From assembly GCA_020064725.1 (NCBI GenBank), contig JAGTWJ010000007.1:2604001-2668000 (forward strand): 64,000 nucleotides of DNA. The letters are read 5' to 3'. Every line of letters begins with the position of its first letter. The stretch's first letter is position 1. The translations under genes and the position numbers were made by a program. Positions 1-10,588 of the stretch are shown here, one piece after another. Under the pieces are notes generated by a model. The model searched no databases. It was not told the DNA's origin and was given only the letters and a program-made list of their open reading frames with translations. The stretch comes from Drechslerella dactyloides. Its lineage: Eukaryota > Ascomycota > Orbiliomycetes > Orbiliales > Orbiliaceae.

Positions 1-3000
1 GTCAACATTTTGCTTCGAACAGTATCGATTCGGCTTGATGCTCTCGACGCCCGCGATGGCTAATTCTACGGATGCCGAGATTTAATTTTTAATTTTCACT
101 TGCATCCGAGCCTTGTGGCATAGGATCCACAGCTGCCAACTCATCGGAATCAGAAACGGCATCGAAACCTGTATCCACAAGCTCTTTTTAATACGAAACT
201 TGAGGTATTATGTGAAATGAGATGAAAATCAGGCAGCAATGGAAGACGGAGCTTCTTCACCTGCCATTGTGACGGAGAACAAAAAAAATAAAAAATTAAA
301 TCGCTAGTCTCACAGATCGTATTGCTCTGCTGTGGGAACGAGAGGGTCTGTCATATTATTCCTTCTAAGCGCGCGGTCTAAGCACCCATCCACCCAGTTG
401 CATCTGATCAGCTGGATGATTGGACGAGCCCTGTGTTTGACAGCCAATGGATGGGCTGAATCGAGCTCTCGCGTCCATCCAGTTGGCGCCCACCTCCTTG
501 AAGAGGTGTGGAGAAAGTGTCGACGAAACGGACCAATGATGGCAAGTTACCGGTTACTTGGTTCATGGGTCCCCCTTCCTGAGCGAAAAATGGGCTGTCT
601 CGCCCACCACACACGCAGGGATTTTCGGGGAAAAGTGGCGTTTGGGATGCTGGTTTCTGATAAAGAGGATGAGTGGTGGGATAGGAGGATTCAGAATCCC
701 AGAATATGCAATGATGAGTTGTCCAGCGGGCCGATCAAAATGGCACTTTGGGAGGGGGAAGGGCTCACGAAAGATACCATTGGTGTGCTGGTGCATGATG
801 CGAGCTGTCGGGTCCTTTCGAGTTGATGCGGCTCAACGACGCTCATCGACATGCGAAAAGTTCAGTTGACATGCAGTCCAGGGATTCGTTGGATAGCCCC
901 GCACCGTCACGATGACAAGACAAACACGAACCTCGCAAGGCATTTGCTGCGGTCGGTTCATCTGCGAAAGTGAAACCCGGAACAGGAAATCCTTGACGAT
1001 ATTGGTACAGCACTTCCTTTTCGAAGATCAAATCGATACACACATCTTTCGGCTCTGTTTCGTGTCCTGCAGGAGATGGTCTGCGTTTTCGGTAAAGTCA
1101 TGCTTTCATTTTGCGAGGAATGAGCGGGGAAGGCAGGGCCTCAAAAGATCAGATGAGAGAGAGAACCCCTCAAAAGGTTGCGAAGCATGCAGGCCAGCGG
1201 GCTCATTCATGCTTTTTCCGATAATGTGACAATTACATCGAATTTCCGCAGGCAATTTTTTATTTTTTGGATGCCTGTGCTCGCCCATTTCTTCTCTGCT
1301 ACTAATATCGGCTTATCAATTTTCTCGTTAAACTTTCAACTGCACACACCCATGGGTCCATTCCTGCTGAGCAGGCGTCGACTCGAGCTGCGGCAGCTGT
1401 GCCGTCCCGTGATTGCTCTAACGGATTAGGAAGGATAGGTCTGCTAGCGGGCTCGCCCAGCTCAGCCGATGTTTTCCTTCGCGGTGTGTGTGTGTATACG
1501 TGTAAGCGCCTTTGATAATACAACAGTCACGCTGTTAAGAAGAATAGCTGTTTGGTGATATACGTACGTCGACGAACGTGCGAAGCTGTCCCACATGTGC
1601 AATACGCGAAGAAACGTCTCGCCGGACGCAGCAGACGGGATTTTTCCAGAATGCAACCCAAAAGGGATCTCGCACCGTGCGTGCGTCTCCACTAGTGCGA
1701 GGTTTCAGTTGCTTGGGATAATTCCCAGCTCTCAGAGCTTTTGCGCAATCACCTGATTTCCAGCGTGCTGGGAAGACACCCTCATTTCGCGAGCGACCCA
1801 CTCTGCGGCTTTCAGTCCACCGATTCGGCCTAGGGTGCTTTGGCCGTGGTGTTCGTTGTCAGATAATCTTGTTCGCAGGAGCGGACGGTACTTACTGGTT
1901 GGCCTGCCGACAAAATGCCGGCTTGAGATCGTCTGCGGGGGAAGGGATACATGGGAATGGGAGGGCGATGTTGGGATCCGGGCTGCTGAGGACGGCGCCG
2001 GAGCCTGCGAGCGGAGTGTCGTCATCTGCATTTGGTGGGTGCTTTTTTTTTTTTTTCTTGTTCTGCTGTAGTAGTCGTCGCCGTCGCCGTCGCCGTCGAT
2101 GCATCGTGAACCGAATCCAATCCGTCCACTCGTTCGTTCGAGGCGGAGCGCATGAACCGACACGAACACCGTCGCCGATAAGAGCGAGACAGCCAGCCCT
2201 GCCTGCCAGAACGAAAAAAGGCCATCAGCGGACAGCTGCTCGTACGGAAGATGGACGTCAAATCAGTCGCCTGGGCGGCTGTGGGCAGCATTGGCGTGTT
2301 TGCTCTATCTCAAGCCGGCTAGCGCAGGATTGCGCACTGACGTTCACCCCGCTGGTTCCGCTCCACCCTCCTCATTCGCACCCATCGCAGGAGGACGGGC
2401 GCTGCTTTATTCTCCCCTCGTCCCGCTTCCAAAACCTGTTTGGCGGGTACCGTCGAGGTCCTTTGTCTGCGACGAGGCCCCACATCGCCCCTCTCTCACG
2501 GAAAATGAAATATGCCTCTGCACTGAATACGAATGGGTCCGCGCGATATCTCTCGCGTCGGAGGGCACAATCATATCACACACACATGCGTCGCATCTGC
2601 ATCGCATCCTGGGTCCGCCAGATCGCAGCCGGTCGAGCCAGGCATGCAGGAGCGGAATTTAGGAGTCGACTCGCGTTCTCGCCTCGAGCGACAATGTTCA
2701 GTCGTGACCGTCCGGACGAGACAGGTCTGCACCGTCATACCATCATCATCCTTCGGCATTCTGCAGGGCTGCTGAGCGCGAGTGAATGAATCCTCGGCGC
2801 ACCCGTCGGTCAATTGCAACTGCAACGGCAACCACAAACGACATCCCCCTCCGGCGGCCCTGCCCCAGCCAGCCGGCCAGCAGCCAGCGTGCTGGAGGGT
2901 GAGCGGAGTGTCTCGCCCTCAGGCTGGGTAACCAGTCAGGTGTCAGACCGTCTGCCTCACCCGTCAGTCGGGTGCCGAAAAAGAAACGCCGGGCCTGGTG

Positions 3001-3100
3001 CTGCTAAAAGTGGGTGTGCATGCTTTTTCCAGCCTGCCTGCCCGCCGGCAGCCAACCAGATCGCAGCCCTCGTGCTTGGGACCCTGCTCTGCCCATGTCT
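1..3100. other. Gene-free flank with simple repeats
   Basis: I see no convincing gene here. Open frames up to about 300 codons exist between 1869 and 2789, but they run through a T14 tract (2043-2056) and a GTCGCC microsatellite (about 2074-2098), and the longest lacks an ATG at its start. Composition is GC-rich and changes to pyrimidine-rich near 3080. It may hold the distal promoter of the gene at 4763. Confidence 0.5.
2074..2098. repeat. GTCGCC microsatellite next to a T14 tract
   Basis: About four units of GTCGCC follow closely after a run of 14 T at 2043-2056. It encodes poly-Arg or poly-Ser in spurious frames. Confidence 0.8.
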
Positions 3101-3370
3101 CTTGCTCTCGCTCCCGTTTCCCTTCTCTCAGTCGCGCGCTAGCTACTTCGCTCATACATAATAAGCACCTTCGAACCTTTCTATCGAACCAAGGGACAAC
3201 CTCCAGATTCATCCGTCCCCAATCAGTCCGACCAAGCAGCTCAAGCAAGCTCCCCGTCCACAGCTCCACAGCAGCATTATCCCAAGTACTTTCTTTCCTG
3301 CCTGTCTGCCTGCTGCTGCTATTGAGCATCAATCCTCTTCCCCAGGACCCGAACTCTCAAACTTGCATGA

Positions 3371-3403
<33 letters not shown>

Positions 3404-4762
3404 CCATCAGCCAGGCAAATCGAATCGCAGCCCTCTGGGTCCAGCTCAATCGATCATCTTGGTTGCCCACGTTTCCCTTCCCGCTGCGACCTCTCTTTCA
3501 ACGGGGCCGTTGTTTGCCTGTCGCAGAAGAGCTTCGCTTGCCGTCATTCCCTTGTTTTCTTTTCTTGTCCCATCCATCTCCTGGCCTCCTCGCTCTCTGA
3601 TAAAACACTCAATCCTCATCTAATCTTGCTTGTCGCCCCGGATCACCATTCACTCGCCGGATAACTCCTCGCTTGAATCTTGCTGTGTCAAACCCAAATC
3701 CAAAGAGATATAATATATCTATCTCACCCGAACCCAGTGACCTCGCCGAACAAGAGCAAAGGAAAAAAAATTTTAAACAAAAAATTTACCCTCTCCTTCG
3801 TCTTTGCGCTTGCAAGCCACTACTGTCGCCGTCGCCGCCGAACAAACACTCAACCGCATCTGCTTGGCCAGGTCTAGTTCCGTCGCTAGCATTCACTGGC
3901 TCAAGCAGCGCTTTTTTGTTTGCGCCGCTTGCCCTATTTTTATTTTCGCTCGTTTGAGCCCTGCTGCTCCGGGTTTTGTTCTGCGCCCTCACCAAGCACC
4001 GAGCTAGCCTTAGCCGCCTGTGCAATTCTGCTCTACCATACAACATTCGGCGCTCTTGTTCTCTCCTTCTCTTTCTCGCTCGCAACAAACAGGATAAGCT
4101 TCAAGGTCAGTAGTACACTATTTCTGTGTCTTCTTTGCATTCTAGTCTCTTCAGCGTTTCGGCATGTACATCAGGCGCCCGGCTGCAGACACCCCAGGCA
4201 CCCGTTTGTCGTATGTCCGATTCTGGCTTTTCTCCAGCCCAACTGTATAAAGACATTCAGCTTCCCTTTCCCTCCTATCCAATCTGACGTTTCCCGACTC
4301 AACTTTCCCCCCATCTCTGTACATTGAGCAGCTGCTTCCGGATAGCAAGCTAGTTAGCCAGCAAGATACCCTGACGACCTCGGCGTTTAAAAGAAAAAAT
4401 AAGCTGGTCTATTGTTATTGCACTTCATATATATCTCTCGTCTTTCCTATCTTGTTTCCTCGCCTCCCGCATCTTGCCGACTGTTGTTTTCCAGCTGCGG
4501 TCGTCATCCCTCACCAGCACCTTCGTCTTCATATCAATCCTGGAGAGCCTTGCCACGTTTTTTAGGAACATATCCTAACCTTCAACCTTCTGCAGAAATT
4601 TCTTCGGTGCATCCAATTGATATATCTCTGCGAGCAGAGATTGTCTGTCCCGACTTTAAACTACAACGTCAATATTGCTGAACCACTCCGTCGCCATCTG
4701 GATTGCGTCGGAGCCTTGTGAACACATACACACCCCAACGCCTTTGAACTTGACCACATACA
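3100..4762 (+). promoter_or_regulatory. Long pyrimidine-rich promoter/5' leader
   Basis: About 1.6 kb of strongly C/T-biased sequence on the plus strand precedes the ATG at 4763. Such tracts are common in promoters and leaders of highly expressed or regulated fungal genes. A candidate leader intron runs 4106-4595: donor GTCAGT, branch site CCTAACC and acceptor TTCTGCAG. Several short upstream ATG frames are present, so translational control is possible. The transcript start cannot be fixed from sequence alone. Confidence 0.45.
3371..3402. repeat. (TTGC)8 tetranucleotide microsatellite
   Basis: Eight perfect TTGC units in tandem lie inside the pyrimidine-rich leader upstream of the gene at 4763. 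Perfect identity suggests a recently active slippage site. Confidence 0.9.
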
Positions 4763-5503
4763 ATGTCTCTGTCAACAGCGTCTCGACTCTCGGAGTCTCC
4801 ATCATCATCCTCTTTCCCGTCGGAACTTCCGACGCCTAAATCCGCTGGCTTCAGGTCGCTATCGTTAGACGAAAGCGGCAGAACCCCAATCTCCCCTCCG
4901 CCTGCTTACCTCGACTTCCTCAAGACCTCCCTTGTTATGAGGACGCCAACATCTGCAACATTCCGAGACGTCCCTCTCCCACCAACCTCTGCTCCCCTGT
5001 CGGCAGGATGCACTTGCCGGGGACGACGCTCCGTAAAAAAGCCAATCGGCCTGAGGAGATCGAGCGCAGATAGCAATGCCTACAGCAGCCGGGAATCATC
5101 CTGCGACAGCACAGGATCAGTATGTTGTTCGAACTACTGCTACTATCCTCCACCGACACCATACACGCCGGTGACCCCAAGTTCTCTCAAAACACCGCTC
5201 TCCGGCACTAAGAGGCTGAGGATACCACCATCTCCAGCATTCTCTCCAAATTATAGCGCCTCGTTCGAGAGCCCGTTCCCCATTTACACCCAAGCGACTC
5301 CAAGAACACCAATCACAGAGGAGGATGAAGAAGACCTGTTGGAAAGCGGGATCTTAAGCGCCAACGGGGAGCGAATGTCCAAGCCCAGCGCTTGCCGCCA
5401 CAAGAAAGTCGTCACAATAAGAGCGGATTCGGCTGGCCTCAACAAAGCGTCGCGAATGAAGCTAATGGCGGCGCCAAAGGGAAAGAAGAGAAGAGTAGAT
5501 TAA
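4763..5503 (+). CDS. Disordered basic protein with many Ser/Thr-Pro sites (246 aa)
   Basis: I do not recognise a named family. The 246-residue frame starts at the first ATG after the pyrimidine-rich leader. Low-complexity Ser/Pro sequence dominates. At least ten TP or SP dipeptides (for example residues 23-25, 41-42, 132-139, 179-183) look like proline-directed kinase sites, and RRSS near 98-101 fits a basophilic kinase site. A Cys/Tyr-rich patch lies at 121-128 and an acidic run (EEDEEDLLE) at 186-194. The C-terminus ends in a lysine/arginine cluster (KGKKRRVD), a plausible nuclear localisation signal. No membrane segment is seen. A nuclear, phosphorylation-regulated protein is an inference. 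Coding is supported by composition and by the sharp end of the CT tract at the ATG. Confidence 0.72.
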   Translation: MSLSTASRLSESPSSSSFPSELPTPKSAGFRSLSLDESGRTPISPPPAYLDFLKTSLVMRTPTSATFRDVPLPPTSAPLSAGCTCRGRRSVKKPIGLRRSSADSNAYSSRESSCDSTGSVCCSNYCYYPPPTPYTPVTPSSLKTPLSGTKRLRIPPSPAFSPNYSASFESPFPIYTQATPRTPITEEDEEDLLESGILSANGERMSKPSACRHKKVVTIRADSAGLNKASRMKLMAAPKGKKRRVD

Positions 5504-8458
5504 CTACGAAACGCGGAGCGAAAAAAACATCACTCGAAAGACCGGTTCTTTTCCTTCCGTTCATGTTGATAATACCTGCTCGCCCTTTTTTTTTGGATTC
5601 CCCTTGCCTTACTCATTTGCCTGCGATTAGCTTCTGAGGGTTATCTTTCTGGGAAATATCATGACTTGCAAATCCATGGAGTTCATATACTGTTGAATTT
5701 TGTATTGCTACCCTTTGCTTGTCTGCTTATATACCATGATGTCGTCTCACTCATTCATCCGAAGCTCGGATTTACTAAATCACTTGTGAGCTTCGTCTCT
5801 TTGCGACCATTGCCACAATATCATCCCAATTCTCAAATTACCGATTCTCCTATTCAACTCTCATTTTCATACTTTCCATGTGACGGGCGACTTTGTGTTC
5901 GAGACTACCGTCACAATGACTTTTTCACGTATTTTTGAACTGTCACGGGCTCGGCGTTAATGAATTATTTCTCTTCAATATAATATACTACTGGCATTGT
6001 GCTTTCATTTTCAGCAGGTGTTCAGCCGTACAGATGTTGCTCCTACTCTGGAAGCAAAACGGGGACTCACACATTTCACTGTCATGTGCTTTTTAGCCTG
6101 CCTTGTCTCTTACTTCGTGCTGGAGTTCAAATTCTTGAATTTCTCCTCGGCTCAGTGTTTTTTTCACAATCAACGATTCTCTTGAGACCTCATGGTTCCT
6201 TCCTTAAGTTTTTCAAGTTTACAAATGACCATAGAAGGTGCGGAGTGCTGTATATCAGGGAAACAAAAAAATTATAACGTGATACCAATACCAAGTCTTT
6301 TTCCAGGCTATAGCTCATCAAATTTCCGCTCACATGGAGCGACCTCACCGTTTGAGCCATTTGCATTTCATAGTCTCTCAACTTTGATGCTACCAAAACC
6401 GGGCCAGGTGTTGAAGAAGCCCGGTTAGTGCATGGACGGATGGCATGCATGCATTTTGCTGTAGGTATGTATGGTTTTCCCCCTTGCCCGGAATCCGCAA
6501 GTTTGATTGGCGGGGCCGCAGATGCGCCTGTGCCTCCAACCATGTAAAAAAGCCAAACCTCAAACTCCCATTCAAGTTTCCCTCCCCAGCCGTTTTACCC
6601 GTTCCCCCAACCCGAATGCCTCAGCAAGCGCCGTCCATTCAGTTTTTATTTGCTTTACCGCGCCTGTCTGTGTTGGATGGTTTGGCCTTGCTGGCTCGTC
6701 GAGTCAATGGAGTCTGTGCTACGTGCGCACTCGCTCAGCTGAGATGGAGCGCTGGAGCTGCTGTAGAATTGAAAAAGAAAGCATTATGTGTTCGCCCGAT
6801 CCGTAATGACGCCCCGACAATCCAACACGCGGGCGGACATATACCCCAATGGGCGCAACAGCTACTTAGCTTGTCTTTCGAGCTCATGATTCTGATTAAA
6901 TGCGAGCTTTAGATTTAGCTTAAGTAAGTATCCAATGAAACAGGTGGCATGCAGTAGTTCGTGACCATGAACTCGATGTGTAATGTCGAGATGTGCTCCA
7001 AATTGTGCAAATAAATTGGTCTCACTCTATGCTACAAATCGGTATGGACCATTACAATAGAATTAGCTTTGCCACCACCAATGTCGAAATAATCTAAGGA
7101 CCTGGATCGAGAAGGAAGCTCAACTGAGTGTCATACACGGGATCGCCGCCATCCATGGCGCTAGTAAGCCTCGCGACGGAATGCGATGGTGGCATACGTA
7201 CATACTTGTCCGTACACACGGTAGGATCTTGCAGAGCTAGTCAAGCTTGCTGATTGCTCTTTTTCGATGCAAGGCGAGTAAAAATACCGTGCTCTGGAGC
7301 AGCAAATAGGTAGCGCCAACCACGTATTGAGCCTTGAGTCGACGGCGCTACGGAGAGCTAGACTGGTTGACATGGGGATGGATATATCCAGACCGTGGGG
7401 ACCGGGTGGCGTCTGCAGGGCTCTGGTCCCGTGAAGCCACTATTATAATATATCAATATCTGTGGTGTCGGTATTTTAGGGTGAGTGACCGTTTCACGCA
7501 TCAGCCAGTCGGTGCTGGAAAAGTCAGCCAATCGAATCGCATACAGTAGCACTCTGATGATAGCGCCAGGGTAAACTTTGGTGTCACGACGAATTTTGCG
7601 ATTGGCAGTTCAGAGAAGAACGCAATGTAATGCAAGTGACCTAGCAGATGTCCTGAGAGCGACTAATGGGCCAGAATACTGATTTATCGTGACGTCAGTC
7701 ACCGAGCTTAACCCAAGCAGTAACTACCTAAGTAAGTGCTAAGACGCAGGATGTGTTCTGATCAGCCAAATACGAGTTATCTAGCTGTAAAGACAGATCT
7801 AAGCTTTCTAAGCTTGAGAACCGCTCGTGCATGTTTAACGATCGAAGAAGACTAGCTATAGTGCAGGGGAAATAGACATATCTATATGCATGCCCATTAT
7901 GTCTTATGCCTGGAAAAGGGAGGGTCTGGTTTACGAGATCACTTATGCCCAAATTTTTAACGAAGAAGTTGGTTGCAAATGCGAGTGAGTTTCGTCCGAA
8001 AGATTGAGAATCTAGTCCAGAATTCATTGGTTGCATGAGTGTTGGTATGAATATTATATATACCGAAGCCAGCAAGCTTTGCGTTAATATATGGGATTAC
8101 GGCTTCAAAGCTTCCGCCATGCGAGACAAGTCTACCATAAAATACATTCTAAGGAAAACATTCCATTTAGTTCCCGTAAAATGAAAAACGCCATTATAAT
8201 GCAAACGGGTATCGGGTTATTAGCACATCAGCAATATATCCCAGAAGGAGTGACAAGAAATAGAAATGCCCAGGTCGACATTCCAGTGCCGACTTCAGCT
8301 GAAATAGAGAGTATTGTGACGAAATACAAGCATACATTGATAAGTGAAAGAGAGTAAGAAAATAAAGCGAGTGGAGTATCACCGAAGTGTGACAAGGGAA
8401 CAAAGGGAATTAATGAACACGAAAGCAAAGGAGACAGCTCAGGGCCTTCCCCGAATTA
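5504..8458. other. Intergenic region
   Basis: No credible gene is seen between the 246-aa gene and the convergent gene ending at 8459. The first part, to about 6250, is AT-rich and probably holds the 3' untranslated region. A degraded copy of a dispersed short motif lies at 7922-7940. Confidence 0.5.
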
Positions 8459-10588
8459 TTAAAATTTGTTGATCTCCATCGTCTGCATGGTATACCGACC
8501 ACCTGTCATAGCACCGCCAATTCCGATCGCACCATTACTAGCTCCGCTGTTGACATTGTTCGGCTTCCATCTCTGATTGGAGGTTTGCCCGTTATCGATG
8601 ACAACGGTAATATCAAGGCTTTCTCGATCAAGAGGAGAGCCGACCCGTAGATTATCGTTCCGCGACCCCTGTCTGTGTGAGCTGGAGCCAGAATTAGACG
8701 GTGATGAGTCGTCCAAGGGCCTGTTCTTGTGCTGGAACAGTGGTGGGACAGCGGGAATAGCTGGAATATCGCTGTGGCCTCGGCCGCCGTCGGCAGACAT
8801 CGGAGAGGTAGGGCTAGTATTCTCGAAGTGAATATCAAGGAAGGATGCTGGATAGGCGCTGTTTGCAGCTATCGAGCGACCGTCATCGTCGACATCATCA
8901 TCGTATCCAGAGGAGCCCTCGGAGGTATACGAACGGTACTGAAATCGGTCGTGGAAGGGTGATCGGTATCCATCGACTTCAGTCATCTCTGATGCCGCAG
9001 TGGCGACAGATATCCGACTCGTATTGATTCCATCTGGCACATTTAGGTAGGTCTCGTTGAGATTGCGCGCATGCGGTGGGATATTGAGGTTCGTTTGAAA
9101 GCTAGGTAGCATCGGCGCGTTTGCATCGGTGAACGACCTAGGATTCGAGGGTGTGATTGGTGTATAGCTGTCCTCTTCGAAATTAGTTCGCTCGGTGGCT
9201 GTCGTATCTGCCCTCCGAAGCGCGAGGTCATCCTTCGGGCTCTCAGAAGCGTTTCTTGTGGATGCTTTCGATCGAGAATATTTTGGTGGCATACCAGGAA
9301 CGGCGACAGGGTACCGATTTCCACGGGACTGTCTTTCGCTCGCGGTAAAGACGCTGGAATGGATCGAGGAGCCGACAGATGTTTCCGAGGCCAGACTGCC
9401 CCTCTGCTCCTTCAGATTCTCGTTCGAGAGCAAGTTCTTGAACTTGAACTTTGAGGTACTCGCGAGATCCCTGAAGCTTGGGTTTGAATGCTTCCGCTTG
9501 TGCTTCTTCGATGACGACCTTCCTTTCACTGGATTTTCAGACTTGATCGTGTCCTGAGATAGGGACACGGAGCTATCTTGACTTGATGAAGCCACGGTAC
9601 TGCTCGCAGTGATCTCTGGAAGGGCTAGAGAGGGCAGCGGCGGTGTTTCCCCGTGAACGCGGAGGCGCCCGCGACGTGTCGGCTCTGGGTCATCGTATTG
9701 TGCGAACATCTGTGTACTCGTATTGCTCACTGCGTAGTTTCGCCCGGCGATACTATTAGACACTCCCAAGCCGTCAAATGCCTGTGGTGGGGCGGTAACA
9801 ACGACCTCGGGTTGATAGCCAATTGTCACTTTGTGTTTTGAAGGCTTAGAATGGGAGCCGGTGCTGGCTTTTTCTGCGTCGCCATGGCCGCTGCTTTTGC
9901 TGCCCTTGCGTGAACGGTGAGACGACGATGGCATGCGGCTCCATTGTCTGGTCATCTTCTCCTTCTTTCTGGCCCGGACGTAGAAAATCAGGAAAGCCAA
10001 AGCCCCTCCGATAACTAGGCCGGGGACGAAGCCAGCCGCGAAACCACCCGCGGTCACAGCTGGGCATTCGCCTTTAGAGATGAATCCCGCCTCTCTCTGA
10101 GCCTCAGATAAAGAAGTGGCATTTCCCCCGGTTGAGGGGAAGGCGGTCTCCGTCGGTGATGGGTCAGATCCGTCTTGATTCTGTGGCCAACTCTCGTATT
10201 GAAGTTGGCAGAAGTTGCCGTCGCAAAGGTATCCTGGCGGGCAGCATTTTCCAGTGAAGCACTTTGTGAGCTGGCTAGAAGCTGGGCCATTTGTACCGCA
10301 GTCCGATGGGGTAAGTACCCGACAGTCCTGTCCTGTCGGGCAGCATCCTACGGCTGTATTGTTCAATACCGCAATGCATTCCGTATTGGTCGGGCAGCAG
10401 AAGTTGGAGATGTTTGGATCTGAACACCTCGCACTTCCTGCACCGCAACTTGCATCGGATGCCTGTCTTGCGAAAATTTTAAGCTCCGGATATTGCTTTC
10501 GTGCCGGTGATGCCCCTGTCAAGAGACAGAGTTGCAAGATAATTAAAGAAAGACCGAGTACGGATACGCTCGTAGTGTTGCGGGCCAT
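8459..10588 (-). CDS. Secreted Cys-rich single-pass membrane protein with long cytosolic tail (709 aa)
   Basis: A single uninterrupted frame of 709 residues starts at the ATG at 10588. Residues 1-26 form a signal peptide (hydrophobic core VLGLSLIILQLCLL). Residues 48-137 carry dense cysteines with three CCP elements (CCPTNTEC, CCPTGQDC, CCPPGYLC), resembling small disulfide-knotted or granulin-like extracellular modules. A Ser/Thr/Pro stalk follows, then a transmembrane helix at about 181-204 ended by the stop-transfer RARKKEK. The remaining 500 residues are disordered, rich in Ser, Thr and Pro, with a basic patch (SSKKHKRKHS). The predicted topology is N-out and C-in, as in fungal wall-stress sensors, although no WSC domain is present. 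I know of no assigned function for this architecture; a surface sensor or wall-anchoring role is an inference. Confidence 0.85.
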   Translation of the reverse strand: MARNTTSVSVLGLSLIILQLCLLTGASPARKQYPELKIFARQASDASCGAGSARCSDPNISNFCCPTNTECIAVLNNTAVGCCPTGQDCRVLTPSDCGTNGPASSQLTKCFTGKCCPPGYLCDGNFCQLQYESWPQNQDGSDPSPTETAFPSTGGNATSLSEAQREAGFISKGECPAVTAGGFAAGFVPGLVIGGALAFLIFYVRARKKEKMTRQWSRMPSSSHRSRKGSKSSGHGDAEKASTGSHSKPSKHKVTIGYQPEVVVTAPPQAFDGLGVSNSIAGRNYAVSNTSTQMFAQYDDPEPTRRGRLRVHGETPPLPSLALPEITASSTVASSSQDSSVSLSQDTIKSENPVKGRSSSKKHKRKHSNPSFRDLASTSKFKFKNLLSNENLKEQRGSLASETSVGSSIHSSVFTASERQSRGNRYPVAVPGMPPKYSRSKASTRNASESPKDDLALRRADTTATERTNFEEDSYTPITPSNPRSFTDANAPMLPSFQTNLNIPPHARNLNETYLNVPDGINTSRISVATAASEMTEVDGYRSPFHDRFQYRSYTSEGSSGYDDDVDDDGRSIAANSAYPASFLDIHFENTSPTSPMSADGGRGHSDIPAIPAVPPLFQHKNRPLDDSSPSNSGSSSHRQGSRNDNLRVGSPLDRESLDITVVIDNGQTSNQRWKPNNVNSGASNGAIGIGGAMTGGRYTMQTMEINKF

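Noticed and set aside
1869..2789. 306-codon open frame on +
   Set aside because: It starts at TTG, runs through a poly-T tract (poly-Phe) and a GTCGCC repeat (poly-Arg), and has no domain or splice context; it reflects GC-rich composition.
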